Of a stretch of DNA of 53,357 nt, positions 24,659-33,123 are shown in pieces (the stretch's first letter is position 1; each line of letters begins with the position of its first letter). The stretch is from the NCBI GenBank assembly GCA_030833725.1, contig JAURGP010000009.1, positions 1 to 53,357 of the forward strand, read 5' to 3'. A model generated the notes under the pieces. It was not told the origin of the DNA, did no database searches, and saw nothing but the letters and a program-made list of their open reading frames with translations. The position numbers and the translations under genes are program-made. The stretch is from Candidatus Kapaibacterium sp. Its GTDB lineage: Bacteria; Bacteroidota; Ignavibacteria; Kapaibacteriales; Kapaibacteriaceae.

Positions 24659-25786
24659 CTACGGAAGCAATTCAACCGTAAAGATAATATCCTGCTTCTG
24701 ACTGAGCACGCGTGAATCTGGCATATCGATAGCGCTGGTTGTTGCCGTCACATCCTGACTCAGGCGATTGACCTTGCGGATCGTCATGCCGGTCGTTACA
24801 TCTAGCACCGCCTCGGACGAACCGGTAATCTTCGATCGATTCAGGACCAGCTTGGACGTAGCATCCGGCGGAGGTGCACCCAATTTCATCGAGCCGGTGA
24901 CCGAAGCCTCGACGGTTGCAATGAGATGGTTATCAACCTTCTTTACACCGGTAATCTTGTAGTCGGTATCGGTCATCACCGTGAAGAGCGTACCAATCGG
25001 GGTTTCTTGCTTACGACTCCACGTGCCCTTGGCGCTCACTGTGCCCTGAGGGTAGGGTACAAACTGCTGGGCAATGAACGTGGTGAACATGGACGTCTTG
25101 ACCTGTTCGGTGATGTAGGACTTTACCTGTGGGGTCATCCGATTCTTGTCCGGAAACGCCGCAACGATTTTGTTGACAATGGCGCCAACATCTGATACCT
25201 GAATAGCCTCGCCCTGCGGACTGATGATCACCGTTACCTCTTCGCCAATCAGTGCAGAGTAGTTGATGTTGCGTACATCGCGGAAGTTGGCTGTATCAGC
25301 AGAGTTGTAGGAGCTCTGTGACACAACTTCGCGCGTGTCCACCTTGCGGGCTTCCAGTCCGAGGGTGATAGAATCGAACTGCATCCCGACCTCCACCGAA
25401 CCGTCGGGACGGATGGACTTCACGCGGATGTGGTAGACGTGCGTGCCAGTGGTGACCGCCACAACGGAGTCTTGCGTACTTGACGTGCGCTGGGTAAGGC
25501 GGTACCGGAAAAAGTTGCCCGGCTTGACGCGCAGGCGAATACTGTCGATCTTGGCTTCAACGAGGGAGATCGAAGGCGCCGACGCTACGGCAGCCAACTC
25601 CTCCGGCGATAGCGCCACGCCGGGTGTAGTCGACGTTGGAATACTGCCACCTGCCGGCTCGCTCGAGGATTGGGCGGATTCCGGAAGGTCGACAACGTCG
25701 TTCGACGAATTCTCCGCTGTGCACGACATCGTGAGGGCGCTTGCTACCAGCAGGGCCAAAAGGGCAAAGAGGCGAACCGTTACCAT
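24659..25786 (-). CDS. Exported lipoprotein, DUF6263-like
   Basis: 375 residues from the ATG at 25786. A lipoprotein signal ends at LTMSC. A disordered Ser/Pro stretch (about 25-70) is followed by a beta-rich body with NFFRYRLTQRTSS, VGMQFDSITLGLEA, IGEEVTVIISPQGEAIQVSD and a closing strand DIIFTVELLP. The family resembles DUF6263, whose function is unknown. The upstream gene encodes a related protein: the two share the order of strand segments and overlap by 7 nt. It is separated by 31 nt from the downstream GAF gene. A periplasmic or outer-membrane role is inferred from the signal. Confidence 0.65.
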   Translation of the reverse strand: MVTVRLFALLALLVASALTMSCTAENSSNDVVDLPESAQSSSEPAGGSIPTSTTPGVALSPEELAAVASAPSISLVEAKIDSIRLRVKPGNFFRYRLTQRTSSTQDSVVAVTTGTHVYHIRVKSIRPDGSVEVGMQFDSITLGLEARKVDTREVVSQSSYNSADTANFRDVRNINYSALIGEEVTVIISPQGEAIQVSDVGAIVNKIVAAFPDKNRMTPQVKSYITEQVKTSMFTTFIAQQFVPYPQGTVSAKGTWSRKQETPIGTLFTVMTDTDYKITGVKKVDNHLIATVEASVTGSMKLGAPPPDATSKLVLNRSKITGSSEAVLDVTTGMTIRKVNRLSQDVTATTSAIDMPDSRVLSQKQDIIFTVELLP

Positions 25787-26736
25787 TGATACTGTCCTTT
25801 GAGTTTCCACGTGGTGGTTGTGCGCACGCGTTGGGTGAATTCCTCCATCAGAACGCGGCCCTTCCACCATGTGGATGCAACGTTATCGACCTGCTGGATA
25901 CTTCCTGTGCGCGACATCTGAAGGGTATGCGACACGTCGGCATGTCCCTCCATCAGCTGCACCACATAAGGAACACCGTACACGCGTAAAGGTTGCGGAG
26001 CCACCGCCTGCAGGGTGTCAGAAACGGTCATGGTTAGAAGGCCGCCGTCGACATCCGTTAGGGTTGCCTTTGTGCGCCCCTTGTACGTCACGCCGTCCAC
26101 GCGCAAGGTCATGGTGAGATTCCACGTAGAGTCCTTGCCGGTTGTCAGGCCTGGCACAACGCGTTTCTGGAGGTCGCCGTAGTGGAGCAGATTCTCATCG
26201 GAAATCGCCTGCGTCCACATCAGGTAGGTTACACTGTCGATGCCTGAAGAGTTGTCGGCTAGGTAGTCGCGCCAGTACTCGACCTGCTCGCCCTCAAGAG
26301 CACTTACCTCTCCGTACGGGCTTACCGTGAGTGTGAACGGGCGGTTCAGCGGCCCGATGTAGGCGTTGATGTCTGAGAAGTTCTTGGGAGAAACATCTTT
26401 CTCCGAATCATACTCCACCAGCCGGCTATCGGCCATGAAGCGGTATCGCATTGAGTCCACGTTCACCACCACACGGGCAATGCCGTCCATACTCTCGATG
26501 CAGCGTATGGTGGTGAAGTAGGTGACGGTACGATCGTAGTTTTTCTGCGAGCTATCGCTATACCAGCGCGTAGCAGTGGTTTGCTCCGTGATCTCGTACG
26601 ACTGGGCAACGCCAGCCGTATAGATCACCTGAGCGCGGTACTGTTTTGACGGTGCACCTGACGTTTGCGCCACGGTAGGAACCGCAGCCATACAGACAGC
26701 AGCCAGGACGAGGCAGAAGCGTTGTGATGCAACCAT
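25780..26736 (-). CDS. Exported protein, paralogue of the adjacent DUF6263-like lipoprotein
   Basis: 318 residues from the ATG at 26736, with a signal peptide that ends VPTVAQ and no lipobox cysteine. The middle shows segments that line up with the next gene: QSYEITEQTTATRWY, ARVVVNVDSMRYRFM, INAYIGPLNRPFTLTVSPYGEVSALEG. This indicates duplication of an exported beta-rich domain. No catalytic residues can be named. It follows ndk by 4 nt and overlaps its paralogue by 7 nt. No specific function is known to me. Confidence 0.62.
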   Translation of the reverse strand: MVASQRFCLVLAAVCMAAVPTVAQTSGAPSKQYRAQVIYTAGVAQSYEITEQTTATRWYSDSSQKNYDRTVTYFTTIRCIESMDGIARVVVNVDSMRYRFMADSRLVEYDSEKDVSPKNFSDINAYIGPLNRPFTLTVSPYGEVSALEGEQVEYWRDYLADNSSGIDSVTYLMWTQAISDENLLHYGDLQKRVVPGLTTGKDSTWNLTMTLRVDGVTYKGRTKATLTDVDGGLLTMTVSDTLQAVAPQPLRVYGVPYVVQLMEGHADVSHTLQMSRTGSIQQVDNVASTWWKGRVLMEEFTQRVRTTTTWKLKGQYQW

Positions 26737-26740
26737 AGGA

Positions 26741-27154
26741 CTAGATGAGTTCGTGTTCGCCGAAGAAGAAGCCAACTTCACGGAGTCCGTTCTCGACGGA
26801 ATCAGAACCGTGAACGGCGTTTTCGCCAACGCTTGTGGCGTACAGCTTGCGAATGGTGCCATCGGCGGCTTCTGCCGGGTTGGTGGCACCGATCAGCTCG
26901 CGCCAGGCGGCTACGGCATTGTCCTTTTCCAGGGCAATCGGAACGATCGGACCGCTCGACATGAACTCTACCAGCTCGCCGTAGAAGGGCCGTGCTTTGT
27001 GAACTGCGTAGAACTCACCGGCTACAGCTGGGGAGATGGTCATCTGCTTCATGCCAAGGATCCGGAAACCGGCTTCTTGGATGCGAGCTACGATGTTGCC
27101 AATGTTCTGATTGCGGACAGCGTCCGGCTTGATGATGCAGAGTGTGCGTTCCAT
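26741..27154 (-). CDS. ndk: Nucleoside diphosphate kinase
   Basis: 137 residues, close to the usual family length. It moves the gamma-phosphate of ATP to any NDP through a phosphohistidine. The catalytic histidine is H115 in [12 protein letters not shown], and the opening [18 protein letters not shown] is canonical. The minus-strand order sucD, ndk, paralogue pair, GAF protein suggests a shared transcript, with gaps of 77, 4, -7 and 31 nt. Linkage of ndk with sucD fits nucleotide exchange for succinyl-CoA synthetase, which can make GTP or ATP. Confidence 0.97.
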   Translation of the reverse strand: MERTLCIIKPDAVRNQNIGNIVARIQEAGFRILGMKQMTISPAVAGEFYAVHKARPFYGELVEFMSSGPIVPIALEKDNAVAAWRELIGATNPAEAADGTIRKLYATSVGENAVHGSDSVENGLREVGFFFGEHELI

Positions 27155-27231
27155 AGTGGGTTGTATGCGTTGAGATGAAGAAAACTGACGGTTTCGTTTG
27201 AGTGCGATTACTTCTACGTGATTACTTCTGA

Positions 27232-28203
27232 CTACTTCTTTTTGGCAGACTTCGTCGATGACTTCTTGGAGGCGGCCTTCTTTGCAGCCGGCTTGCTGGA
27301 ACCCTTCGATTCCAACAGCTGCTTCATCGTGACACCAATTGTGGCTGGTGACTCAACAACCGTAATGCCGCATTCCTTCATGGTAGCCATCTTGTCGGCT
27401 GCCGTGCCTTTGCCCCCTGAAATGATTGCACCGGCATGACCCATGCGGCGGCCGGGAGGAGCGGTTTGACCCGCAATAAAGCCCACAACAGGCTTCGTGA
27501 CGTGATCCTGGATGTAGCGGGCAGCTTCTTCTTCGGCCGAACCACCGATCTCGCCAATCATCACAATGGCTTCGGTTTCAGGGTCATCGTTAAACAGCTT
27601 GATGGCATCGATGAACTGTGTGCCAATGATCGGGTCGCCACCGATACCGATACAGGTGGTCTGACCCAGACCAACATCGGTAAGTTGCTTTACGGCTTCA
27701 TACGTAAGCGTTCCAGAGCGCGACACGAGGCCGATAGGACCACGCGAGAAGATGAAGCCAGGCATGATGCCAATCTTCGCCTCGCCGGGCGTGATGATGC
27801 CAGGGCAGTTCGGCCCGATCAACACTGCACCGGAAGCCGCGAGAGCTGCCTTGACGGGGATCATGTCGCGGACGGGAATGCCCTCAGTGATGCAGATGAT
27901 CACGCCAATGCCTCCGTCGATGGCCTCGAGAATCGCATCGGCCGCAAATGCTGCCGGCACAAAGATGATCGACACGTCTGCGCCGGTTGCAGCTACGGCA
28001 TCAGCCACGGTGTTGAACACTGGCACGGGGCGAGCGAACATATCGTCTCCCTTGCCCTCGTACGTTGTGCCACCCTTGCCTGGAGTAACGCCACCTACCA
28101 CATTTGTGCCATATTGAAGCATCTGTGAAGCATGGAACGTACCTTCGCCGCCCGTTAGGCCTTGAACAAGTACTTTCGAATGTTTGTTGACAAGAACGCT
28201 CAT
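27232..28203 (-). CDS. sucD: Succinate-CoA ligase alpha subunit with a lysine-rich C-terminal tail
   Basis: 323 residues from the ATG at 28203; a longer upstream frame is untranslated. The alpha subunit carries the phosphohistidine H256 in [14 protein letters not shown], the CoA-binding domain at the N-terminus ([16 protein letters not shown]) and the loop [13 protein letters not shown]. The usual SucD ends near residue 295. Here about 25 extra residues follow ([19 protein letters not shown]), resembling histone H1 or nucleoid-protein tails. The coding for it is AAG/GCT-rich and in frame to the TAG at 27234-27232. sucC is not in this window. Promoter TACTTTTG lies 43-50 nt upstream. Confidence 0.95.
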   Translation of the reverse strand: MSVLVNKHSKVLVQGLTGGEGTFHASQMLQYGTNVVGGVTPGKGGTTYEGKGDDMFARPVPVFNTVADAVAATGADVSIIFVPAAFAADAILEAIDGGIGVIICITEGIPVRDMIPVKAALAASGAVLIGPNCPGIITPGEAKIGIMPGFIFSRGPIGLVSRSGTLTYEAVKQLTDVGLGQTTCIGIGGDPIIGTQFIDAIKLFNDDPETEAIVMIGEIGGSAEEEAARYIQDHVTKPVVGFIAGQTAPPGRRMGHAGAIISGGKGTAADKMATMKECGITVVESPATIGVTMKQLLESKGSSKPAAKKAASKKSSTKSAKKK

Positions 28204-28245
28204 AACTGCCTGTCCTGTTGGCTGTTCGTGGGGAATGGTAAGCCA

Positions 28246-28253
28246 CAAAAGTA
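28246..28253 (-). promoter_or_regulatory. TAnnTTTG promoter element of sucD
   Basis: On the minus strand this reads TACTTTTG, an exact match to TAnnTTTG, with a leader of roughly 37-40 nt to the sucD ATG. No -33 TTTG is evident. It sits in the divergent spacer between sucD and osmC. Confidence 0.5.
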
Positions 28254-28299
28254 CGGAAACAGACGGCATCGTACTCGCACTTGATAGGAAGAAAGCGCC

Positions 28300-28722
28300 A
28301 TGGTTGAAATCACGCTCCTCTACAACGGCCACCAGAGGGTTACGGCCGTGCACGGCCCCTCGGGTGCGCAAGTCCTGACCGATGCCCCAGTTGACAATGG
28401 TGGCAAAGGCGAGAGCTACTCACCCACGGATCTCGTGGCTACGGCCTTGGGATCGTGTATGCTTACGTACATCGGCAAGGTGGCCGAGCAGCACGACTGG
28501 GATGTGCGTGGCACGGCCGTGTCGGTAAAAAAAGAGATGGTGGCTGATCCTCTGCGCCGCATCGGGCGCCTGACGGTGGACATCCAGCTCAATCAGCACT
28601 TCGATGAGAAGGCGTTGAAGATGTTCACCAATGCCGTCACCACGTGCCCGGTGAAGCTGTCGATCTCCGATCAGATCGAGGTGCCGATCACGCTGCGGCT
28701 TCCTGCGCAGCCGCCGCAATAG
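28300..28722 (+). CDS. OsmC/Ohr family protein
   Basis: 140 residues. The redox cysteines are C53 in [10 protein letters not shown] and C116 in TTCPVKL, spaced as in OsmC peroxiredoxins that reduce organic hydroperoxides. The landmarks [14 protein letters not shown] and VDNGGKGES agree. The start ATG at 28300 has AGGAAG upstream. The gene is divergent from sucD and its last 35 bp overlap the convergent gatA end. OsmC and Ohr subfamilies cannot be told apart with confidence. Confidence 0.92.
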   Translation: MVEITLLYNGHQRVTAVHGPSGAQVLTDAPVDNGGKGESYSPTDLVATALGSCMLTYIGKVAEQHDWDVRGTAVSVKKEMVADPLRRIGRLTVDIQLNQHFDEKALKMFTNAVTTCPVKLSISDQIEVPITLRLPAQPPQ

Positions 28723-30061
28723 TCCCAGCAATCGCCAACATGTTCTCATCGGCATGCATGGCTGCCTGCAGCTGCATGCCAATCGGCAAGCCCTGGCTGT
28801 CGGTACCGAATGGCATCGACAGGGCTGGAATACCAGCGATGTTCGCACTCACGGTGTAGAGATCGCTCAACCACATCTGGACCGGATCGGTAATGGCTCC
28901 GCGCTTGAAGGCCGTGGTAGGAGTTGTCGGCATGGCCAGAACATCTACGCTGGCAAACAGCGCCGTGTAGCTGTCGAAGATCAGTCGGCGGGCCTGCTGC
29001 GCCTTGGTGTAGAATGCATCGTGATAGCCGGCACTTAACACATAGGTTCCCAGCATCAGCCGCCGTTTGACCTCGGTGCCAAAGCCCTCGGATCGGCTGG
29101 CCGTCGTCATGTCCGATCCTGATTCTGCTCGATGACCGTACCGCACGCCATCATACCGTGCAAGATTGCTCGAGGCCTCGGCCGTAGCCAAGATGAAGTA
29201 CGTCGGAATCCACAGATCAAGGTGTGGCAGTTCGACGCAGGTTCCGGTGCCGCCGCACTTCTCAAGCGTTGCGAGAAAGTGTTGGTAGGCAGAGCGGATT
29301 TCCTCGTCGCAGCCAGCAAGCATGTGGTCGGGGAGGTAGCCAAATGTGAAGCTGGTAGGGGGCTGACCCACGGCATCGCCGGCGTGGCCAGCGGCCTGCG
29401 GGCTAGAGGTAGCATCCATGGGGTCGTGCGCAGCCAGAACATCAAAAGTGCGCGCCATCAGATGGAGGTCGCGTGTAAAGATGCCTACCTGGTCCAGGGA
29501 CGAGGCAAAGGCTACCAAGCCGTGCCGACTCAGGCGGCCGTAGGTGGGCTTTAGCCCGTACACTCCACAAAAGGCCGCAGGTTGACGCACCGATCCGCCG
29601 GTGTCTGAACCAAGAGCTACGTCGCAGTGATGAGCAGCAACTGCTACGGCCGAGCCTCCAGACGAGCCACCGGGTACGCGCTCAGGATCGAGATGATGGA
29701 CCACCGGACCAAAGGCCGATGTTTCATTCGACGAGCCCATGGCGAACTCGTCCATGTTGGTTTTTCCGAGGAGCACAGCTCCGGCATCTCGCAACCGCTC
29801 TACAACGGTAGCGTCGTACAGGGGCTGAAAATCTCGCAGCATGTTCGAGGCACACGTGAGCGGCATGCCCTTCACGGAGATATTGTCCTTGACGCCAACA
29901 ACAACACCTTCTAATGGACGCTCCAATGCAGTGCCGAGCCGGTTCTCACTTTCAACGGCCGATGCTTGGGCGCCCTGTTCATCAATGTGCATCCAGGCTC
30001 GTAGGTCCTGTTGGGCGGCACACAGCTGGATAGACTTCTCGACGTTGGAAAGGGTAGGCAT
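28688..30061 (-). CDS. gatA: Aspartyl/glutamyl-tRNA amidotransferase subunit A
   Basis: 457 residues, an amidase-signature enzyme that makes Gln-tRNA or Asn-tRNA in the GatCAB complex by releasing ammonia from glutamine. The Ser-cisSer-Lys triad can be placed at K58 (VVGVKDNISVKG), the cis-Ser in PGGSSGGSAVAVA (about 133) and the nucleophile S157 in GSDTGGSVRQPA. It is the last gene of the run psd-pssA-purS-purQ-tatA-tatA-gatA, 3 nt after the second tatA-like gene. gatB and gatC are not in the window. Its 3' end overlaps osmC by 35 bp in convergent arrangement. Confidence 0.95.
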   Translation of the reverse strand: MPTLSNVEKSIQLCAAQQDLRAWMHIDEQGAQASAVESENRLGTALERPLEGVVVGVKDNISVKGMPLTCASNMLRDFQPLYDATVVERLRDAGAVLLGKTNMDEFAMGSSNETSAFGPVVHHLDPERVPGGSSGGSAVAVAAHHCDVALGSDTGGSVRQPAAFCGVYGLKPTYGRLSRHGLVAFASSLDQVGIFTRDLHLMARTFDVLAAHDPMDATSSPQAAGHAGDAVGQPPTSFTFGYLPDHMLAGCDEEIRSAYQHFLATLEKCGGTGTCVELPHLDLWIPTYFILATAEASSNLARYDGVRYGHRAESGSDMTTASRSEGFGTEVKRRLMLGTYVLSAGYHDAFYTKAQQARRLIFDSYTALFASVDVLAMPTTPTTAFKRGAITDPVQMWLSDLYTVSANIAGIPALSMPFGTDSQGLPIGMQLQAAMHADENMLAIAGTIAAAAQEAAA

Positions 30062-30064
30062 ACG

Positions 30065-30406
30065 TTAAGGTACTTCTGGTTCGGAGGGAGGTTCCTCGGC
30101 TGGCGGTGTTGGTGGTGTAGGTGGCGTAGGTTGTGTAGGTGCTGTACGTGGAACTGCCTCAGGGTTAGCAGCCACCGCTACCGACTTCTGAATCTGATCC
30201 TGTATCTGATCAGATACCCGGGTAACCGGAGTTGTGACGTCCGCGGAGATATCCCGAATCTGCTGCGTAAGATCCTCCTGGGCCTTGCGCATAGTGCGCA
30301 GCCCCTTACCAACCGACCGAGCGAGTTCCGGAAGCTTGGATGGGCCAAACAGGAGGAGAATCACAAGGACGATCAGGAGAAATTCTCCGCCGCCGACGTC
30401 GAACAT
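30065..30406 (-). CDS. TatA/TatB family translocase protein with proline-rich tail
   Basis: 113 residues. One N-terminal transmembrane helix (GGEFLLIVLVILLLFGPSKLPELA) with the FGP hinge is followed by an amphipathic helix (RSVGKGLRTMRKAQEDLTQQ). The tail from about 80 on is Pro/Thr/Glu-rich (PTPPTPPTPPAEEPP). The family forms the pore or docking site of the twin-arginine system that exports folded proteins. The length and the EF at the N-terminus suggest a TatB-like or TatA-like member. It follows a shorter tatA gene by 40 nt. tatC is absent here. Confidence 0.85.
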   Translation of the reverse strand: MFDVGGGEFLLIVLVILLLFGPSKLPELARSVGKGLRTMRKAQEDLTQQIRDISADVTTPVTRVSDQIQDQIQKSVAVAANPEAVPRTAPTQPTPPTPPTPPAEEPPSEPEVP

Positions 30407-30446
30407 GCGTGGGATCCTTGGTTGCTATTCCGAGAGCAATTCCGAG

Positions 30447-30614
30447 CTATTCGCTCTTCTTTGGTGTATCGGTGTCGTCGGCATTGGCTGCCTGCTTGAA
30501 CTCACGGATGCCGGAGCCAAGTCCGCGCATGAGTTCAGGGATGCGACGTCCACCGAACAGGAGAACGATAACCAGAACGATGAGAATAAGTTCTGTTGGA
30601 CCTAAGCCGAACAT
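30447..30614 (-). CDS. tatA: TatA family translocase protein, short form
   Basis: A 55-residue protein that is easily missed because of its length. It reads [20 protein letters not shown], then [22 protein letters not shown] and a short acidic-basic tail ([10 protein letters not shown]). This is the TatA plan: a transmembrane helix, FGxxxxPEL hinge and amphipathic helix. The ATG at 30614 overlaps the end of purQ by 13 nt, so it is translated from within the operon. With the larger neighbour it may form a TatA/TatB pair in a system with a separate tatC. Confidence 0.88.
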   Translation of the reverse strand: MFGLGPTELILIVLVIVLLFGGRRIPELMRGLGSGIREFKQAANADDTDTPKKSE

Positions 30615-31285
30615 AGGGTGTCTCCCAAATGAAGTGCAATGCTTGAAAAGATGCTCATGCCATCCGATGAGCCCAGAATCGACTCGGCAGCCCGCTCCGG
30701 ATGCGGCATCATGCCCAGGACGTTGCCAGAGGCATTCACAATGCCGGCGATAGCATTCATGCTACCATTTGGATTGTCGCCGACGTAGCGAAACACGACG
30801 CGATTGCTATCCTCCAGCTCCTGAATGACCTCCGGGCTGGCAACGTAGCATCCCTCGCCATGGGCAATAGGAATGCGGAGCGTTGTACCCGGCTGAATTG
30901 ACGATGTAAACGGCGTAGATGTGTTTTCCGTACGTAGCAGCACGTCTTTGCAGATAAACTGCAGATTGTGGTTGCGCGTGAGTGCGCCAGGCAGCAATCC
31001 AGCTTCACAGAGAATCTGAAACCCGTTACAGATCCCGATGACGAGGCCCCCTGCAGCAGCGAAGTTGACCACTTCGGCCATGATGGGCGAGAACCGAGCA
31101 ATGGCACCCGTTCGGAGGTAGTCGCCGTAGGAAAAGCCACCTGGCAAGATCACCAGGTCTAGATCCGCGGGAATCGATGTGTCCTTGTGCCACAGCGATA
31201 CGACGGTGCCACCGGCGAGTTGCGCGGCGTAGCGCGCATCGGCGTCACAGTTGGATCCAGGGAATGTTACCACACCTACCTTCAT
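30602..31285 (-). CDS. purQ: Phosphoribosylformylglycinamidine synthase subunit PurQ
   Basis: 227 residues, the glutaminase subunit of the three-part FGAM synthase of purine synthesis. The nucleophile is C86 in GICNGFQIL, and the His/Glu pair is in [10 protein letters not shown]. The start [14 protein letters not shown] is typical. It overlaps purS by 4 nt (ATGA). purL is not in the window. The order purS-purQ inside a membrane-lipid and Tat operon is unusual but not unique. Confidence 0.96.
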   Translation of the reverse strand: MKVGVVTFPGSNCDADARYAAQLAGGTVVSLWHKDTSIPADLDLVILPGGFSYGDYLRTGAIARFSPIMAEVVNFAAAGGLVIGICNGFQILCEAGLLPGALTRNHNLQFICKDVLLRTENTSTPFTSSIQPGTTLRIPIAHGEGCYVASPEVIQELEDSNRVVFRYVGDNPNGSMNAIAGIVNASGNVLGMMPHPERAAESILGSSDGMSIFSSIALHLGDTLCSA

Positions 31286-31554
31286 ACGTGGTCTCCCTCG
31301 AATCCCTCGGTAATGGTGATGGCAACATCCTCCATGACCGGATTGGCCAGAAGCTGCTGACAGGCACGCTCCACCAGCTCCCGCGCATGATCGGCATCGG
31401 CCGCCTGGACCGACATCTCGACGTGTTTGCCGATGCGCACGTGTTGCAATCCGGGCATGTGCAGACTGTGAAGAGCATGCTCCACGGTTTTCCCCTGCAC
31501 ATCAAGGATGGCGCGACGTAAGGTTACGGTAACGTGAGCGGTGAAGTGTTTCAT
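31282..31554 (-). CDS. purS: Phosphoribosylformylglycinamidine synthase subunit PurS
   Basis: 90 residues, the small structural subunit that links PurQ and PurL. It begins [21 protein letters not shown], with the GxxxxxAL segment in [11 protein letters not shown] and the C-terminal helix region around [13 protein letters not shown]. It is coupled to purQ by a 4-nt overlap and follows pssA by 9 nt. The length is normal for the family. Confidence 0.92.
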   Translation of the reverse strand: MKHFTAHVTVTLRRAILDVQGKTVEHALHSLHMPGLQHVRIGKHVEMSVQAADADHARELVERACQQLLANPVMEDVAITITEGFEGDHV

Positions 31555-31563
31555 AGGATGGGG

Positions 31564-32331
31564 TTACATCGAAAAAGGGTCTGGGTCGGATTCCTCGATC
31601 GTATCGTCGGATTCATCTCGTCCACCCGTGACGAACAGGTAGACGACGTGACGCACGGCTCCTCCCACGATGTAGAACGCCATAAAGGGGAAGAGCGCCT
31701 GACCACCCGTTGCGATGATGGTAACGATACCAGCGAAAAATACGAGAAAAACAAAAGGTCGTTCACGGAAGCTGCGTGCCGAGGGTCGGGGGAGGTTGTC
31801 GTACTTGATGGTACTTACCATGGCCAGCGACGTCAGGACCACCACTCCGGTTGCTGACCACAGCTTCCACTCGTCGGGAACCATTGCGGATGGGTGAACG
31901 AAGATGATGTACGACACCACCGTGAGTGCGCCGGCCGGAATCGGCATGCCACGGAAATAGGCCTTGTCTTCCATGCTCGTGAGCTGCACATTGAATCGTG
32001 CCAGACGTAGCACGCCCAGCAACGCCGGCAGCGCTGCAAGCAGCAGTCCCCAGTTCAGCCACTCGTGGAACACTGCCATCCACAGCATCATCGAGGGGGC
32101 CACCCCAAATGATACGGCGTCGCACAGGGAGTCGAGCTCCACGCCAAACTCGCTGGTGCTATTCACGAGGCGGGCCACAAAACCATCTAACGCATCGAAG
32201 ATGCCTGAGAGGAGAATCAGGACGGCTGCGCGATCTAGGTCGCCATCAGCAGAAGCCACGATCGAGCCAAACCCGCAGAACAGGTTTGCCAAGGTGAACA
32301 GGTTCGGTATGATCGACCGGGTTACGCGCAA
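31564..32331 (-). CDS. pssA: CDP-diacylglycerol-serine O-phosphatidyltransferase
   Basis: 255 residues, an integral membrane CDP-alcohol phosphatidyltransferase. The signature D46-x2-D49-G50-x2-A53-R54-x8-G63-x3-D67-x3-D71 is intact (FDALDGFVAR, then GVELDSLCD). It makes phosphatidylserine from CDP-diacylglycerol and serine. Several hydrophobic helices follow. The start is a TTG at 32331: no ATG or GTG exists upstream in frame before a stop, and psd ends inside this region with a 10-nt overlap. The next enzyme in the pathway, Psd, is encoded just upstream. Confidence 0.93.
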   Translation of the reverse strand: MRVTRSIIPNLFTLANLFCGFGSIVASADGDLDRAAVLILLSGIFDALDGFVARLVNSTSEFGVELDSLCDAVSFGVAPSMMLWMAVFHEWLNWGLLLAALPALLGVLRLARFNVQLTSMEDKAYFRGMPIPAGALTVVSYIIFVHPSAMVPDEWKLWSATGVVVLTSLAMVSTIKYDNLPRPSARSFRERPFVFLVFFAGIVTIIATGGQALFPFMAFYIVGGAVRHVVYLFVTGGRDESDDTIEESDPDPFSM

Positions 32332-32987
32332 TGGAGTCGGGCCAGCATAGTTGCGGAACTTACCACCTTCTGTCCCGTTCGCACGTACACATCGGCATCG
32401 GCTGGCACCACAACATCCATCCGCGATCCGAACTTCATCATACCAAATCTCTCTCCAACGCGCACAACGTCGCCTGCTGCTGTATCGTACACGATCCGTC
32501 GTGCGAGGAATCCGGTGATTTGGCGGTAGAGCACCCGTCCAAACCCTGTATCGACCACAAACTCGGCACGCTCATTTTCCTCGGAGGCCTTGGGATTAAA
32601 GGCCATGAGATACTTGCCGGCATGATAGTCGGCCCGGAGGATGGTGCCGCTGGCAGGGTAGCGATTGACGTGCAAGTTGATCGGCGATAGAAAAATCGTG
32701 ATTTGGATGGCAGGCCCGCCGATATCGGCATTGTGCTCGATCTGAAACACCTCCGTCACCTGGCCATCGGCCGGGCTGACAATCACGGCCGCATCGTTTC
32801 CGGCTTCGGAATGTAAGGGGCGCTCCGAGTCGCGGAAAAACCATAGTGTGAAGCAGATCAGTGCAAGGCCCAAGACAATGGCTGCCACAGCGGCAATCGT
32901 ACCTACGGGCAAGAGCGCAACGCACATTATGGCGGCTCCGGTCAGGAGCAGGATCAGGGCGTTGTCGCGCCCGTATGGAGTTATCAT
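32322..32987 (-). CDS. psd: Phosphatidylserine decarboxylase (short PSD-A type)
   Basis: 222 residues from the ATG at 32987; the upstream part of the frame is not coding. Two hydrophobic segments (ALILLLTGAAIMCVALLPVG and following) anchor the N-terminus. The catalytic region holds VSPADGQVTEV, FLSPINLHVNRYPASG and the self-cleavage site G187-S188 in KFGSRMD, which would give the pyruvoyl group. The product decarboxylates phosphatidylserine to phosphatidylethanolamine. It heads the minus operon and is divergent from dnaN. Confidence 0.93.
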   Translation of the reverse strand: MITPYGRDNALILLLTGAAIMCVALLPVGTIAAVAAIVLGLALICFTLWFFRDSERPLHSEAGNDAAVIVSPADGQVTEVFQIEHNADIGGPAIQITIFLSPINLHVNRYPASGTILRADYHAGKYLMAFNPKASEENERAEFVVDTGFGRVLYRQITGFLARRIVYDTAAGDVVRVGERFGMMKFGSRMDVVVPADADVYVRTGQKVVSSATMLARLHCA

Positions 32988-33040
32988 AGTTGAGTCAAGA
33001 AGTTGAAGCAAGAACCTTGTCTCGTACCCGCTCTCGCTCG

Positions 33041-33071
33041 TTGTTCGGTGAGCCGACTCTTCGTAGTTTCG
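33041..33071 (+). promoter_or_regulatory. Candidate promoter of dnaN
   Basis: TTG at 33041 and TAGTTTCG at 33064-33071 are spaced about 20 nt, close to the Bacteroidota -33 TTTG / -7 TAnnTTTG layout, with one mismatch in the -7 box. The leader to the dnaN ATG at 33124 would be about 50 nt. The spacer 32988-33123 shows no TTATCCACA-type DnaA box. Confidence 0.4.
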
Positions 33072-33123
33072 GCCTGTAAAAATAGCCAATTGAATCGGCT
33101 TCCTTCCTATCATCCCGAGCGTC

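Noticed and set aside
32988-33123. Possible replication origin before dnaN
   Set aside because: No DnaA-box-like TTATCCACA and no AT-rich repeat run is visible in the 136-nt spacer; only a promoter-like pair of boxes.
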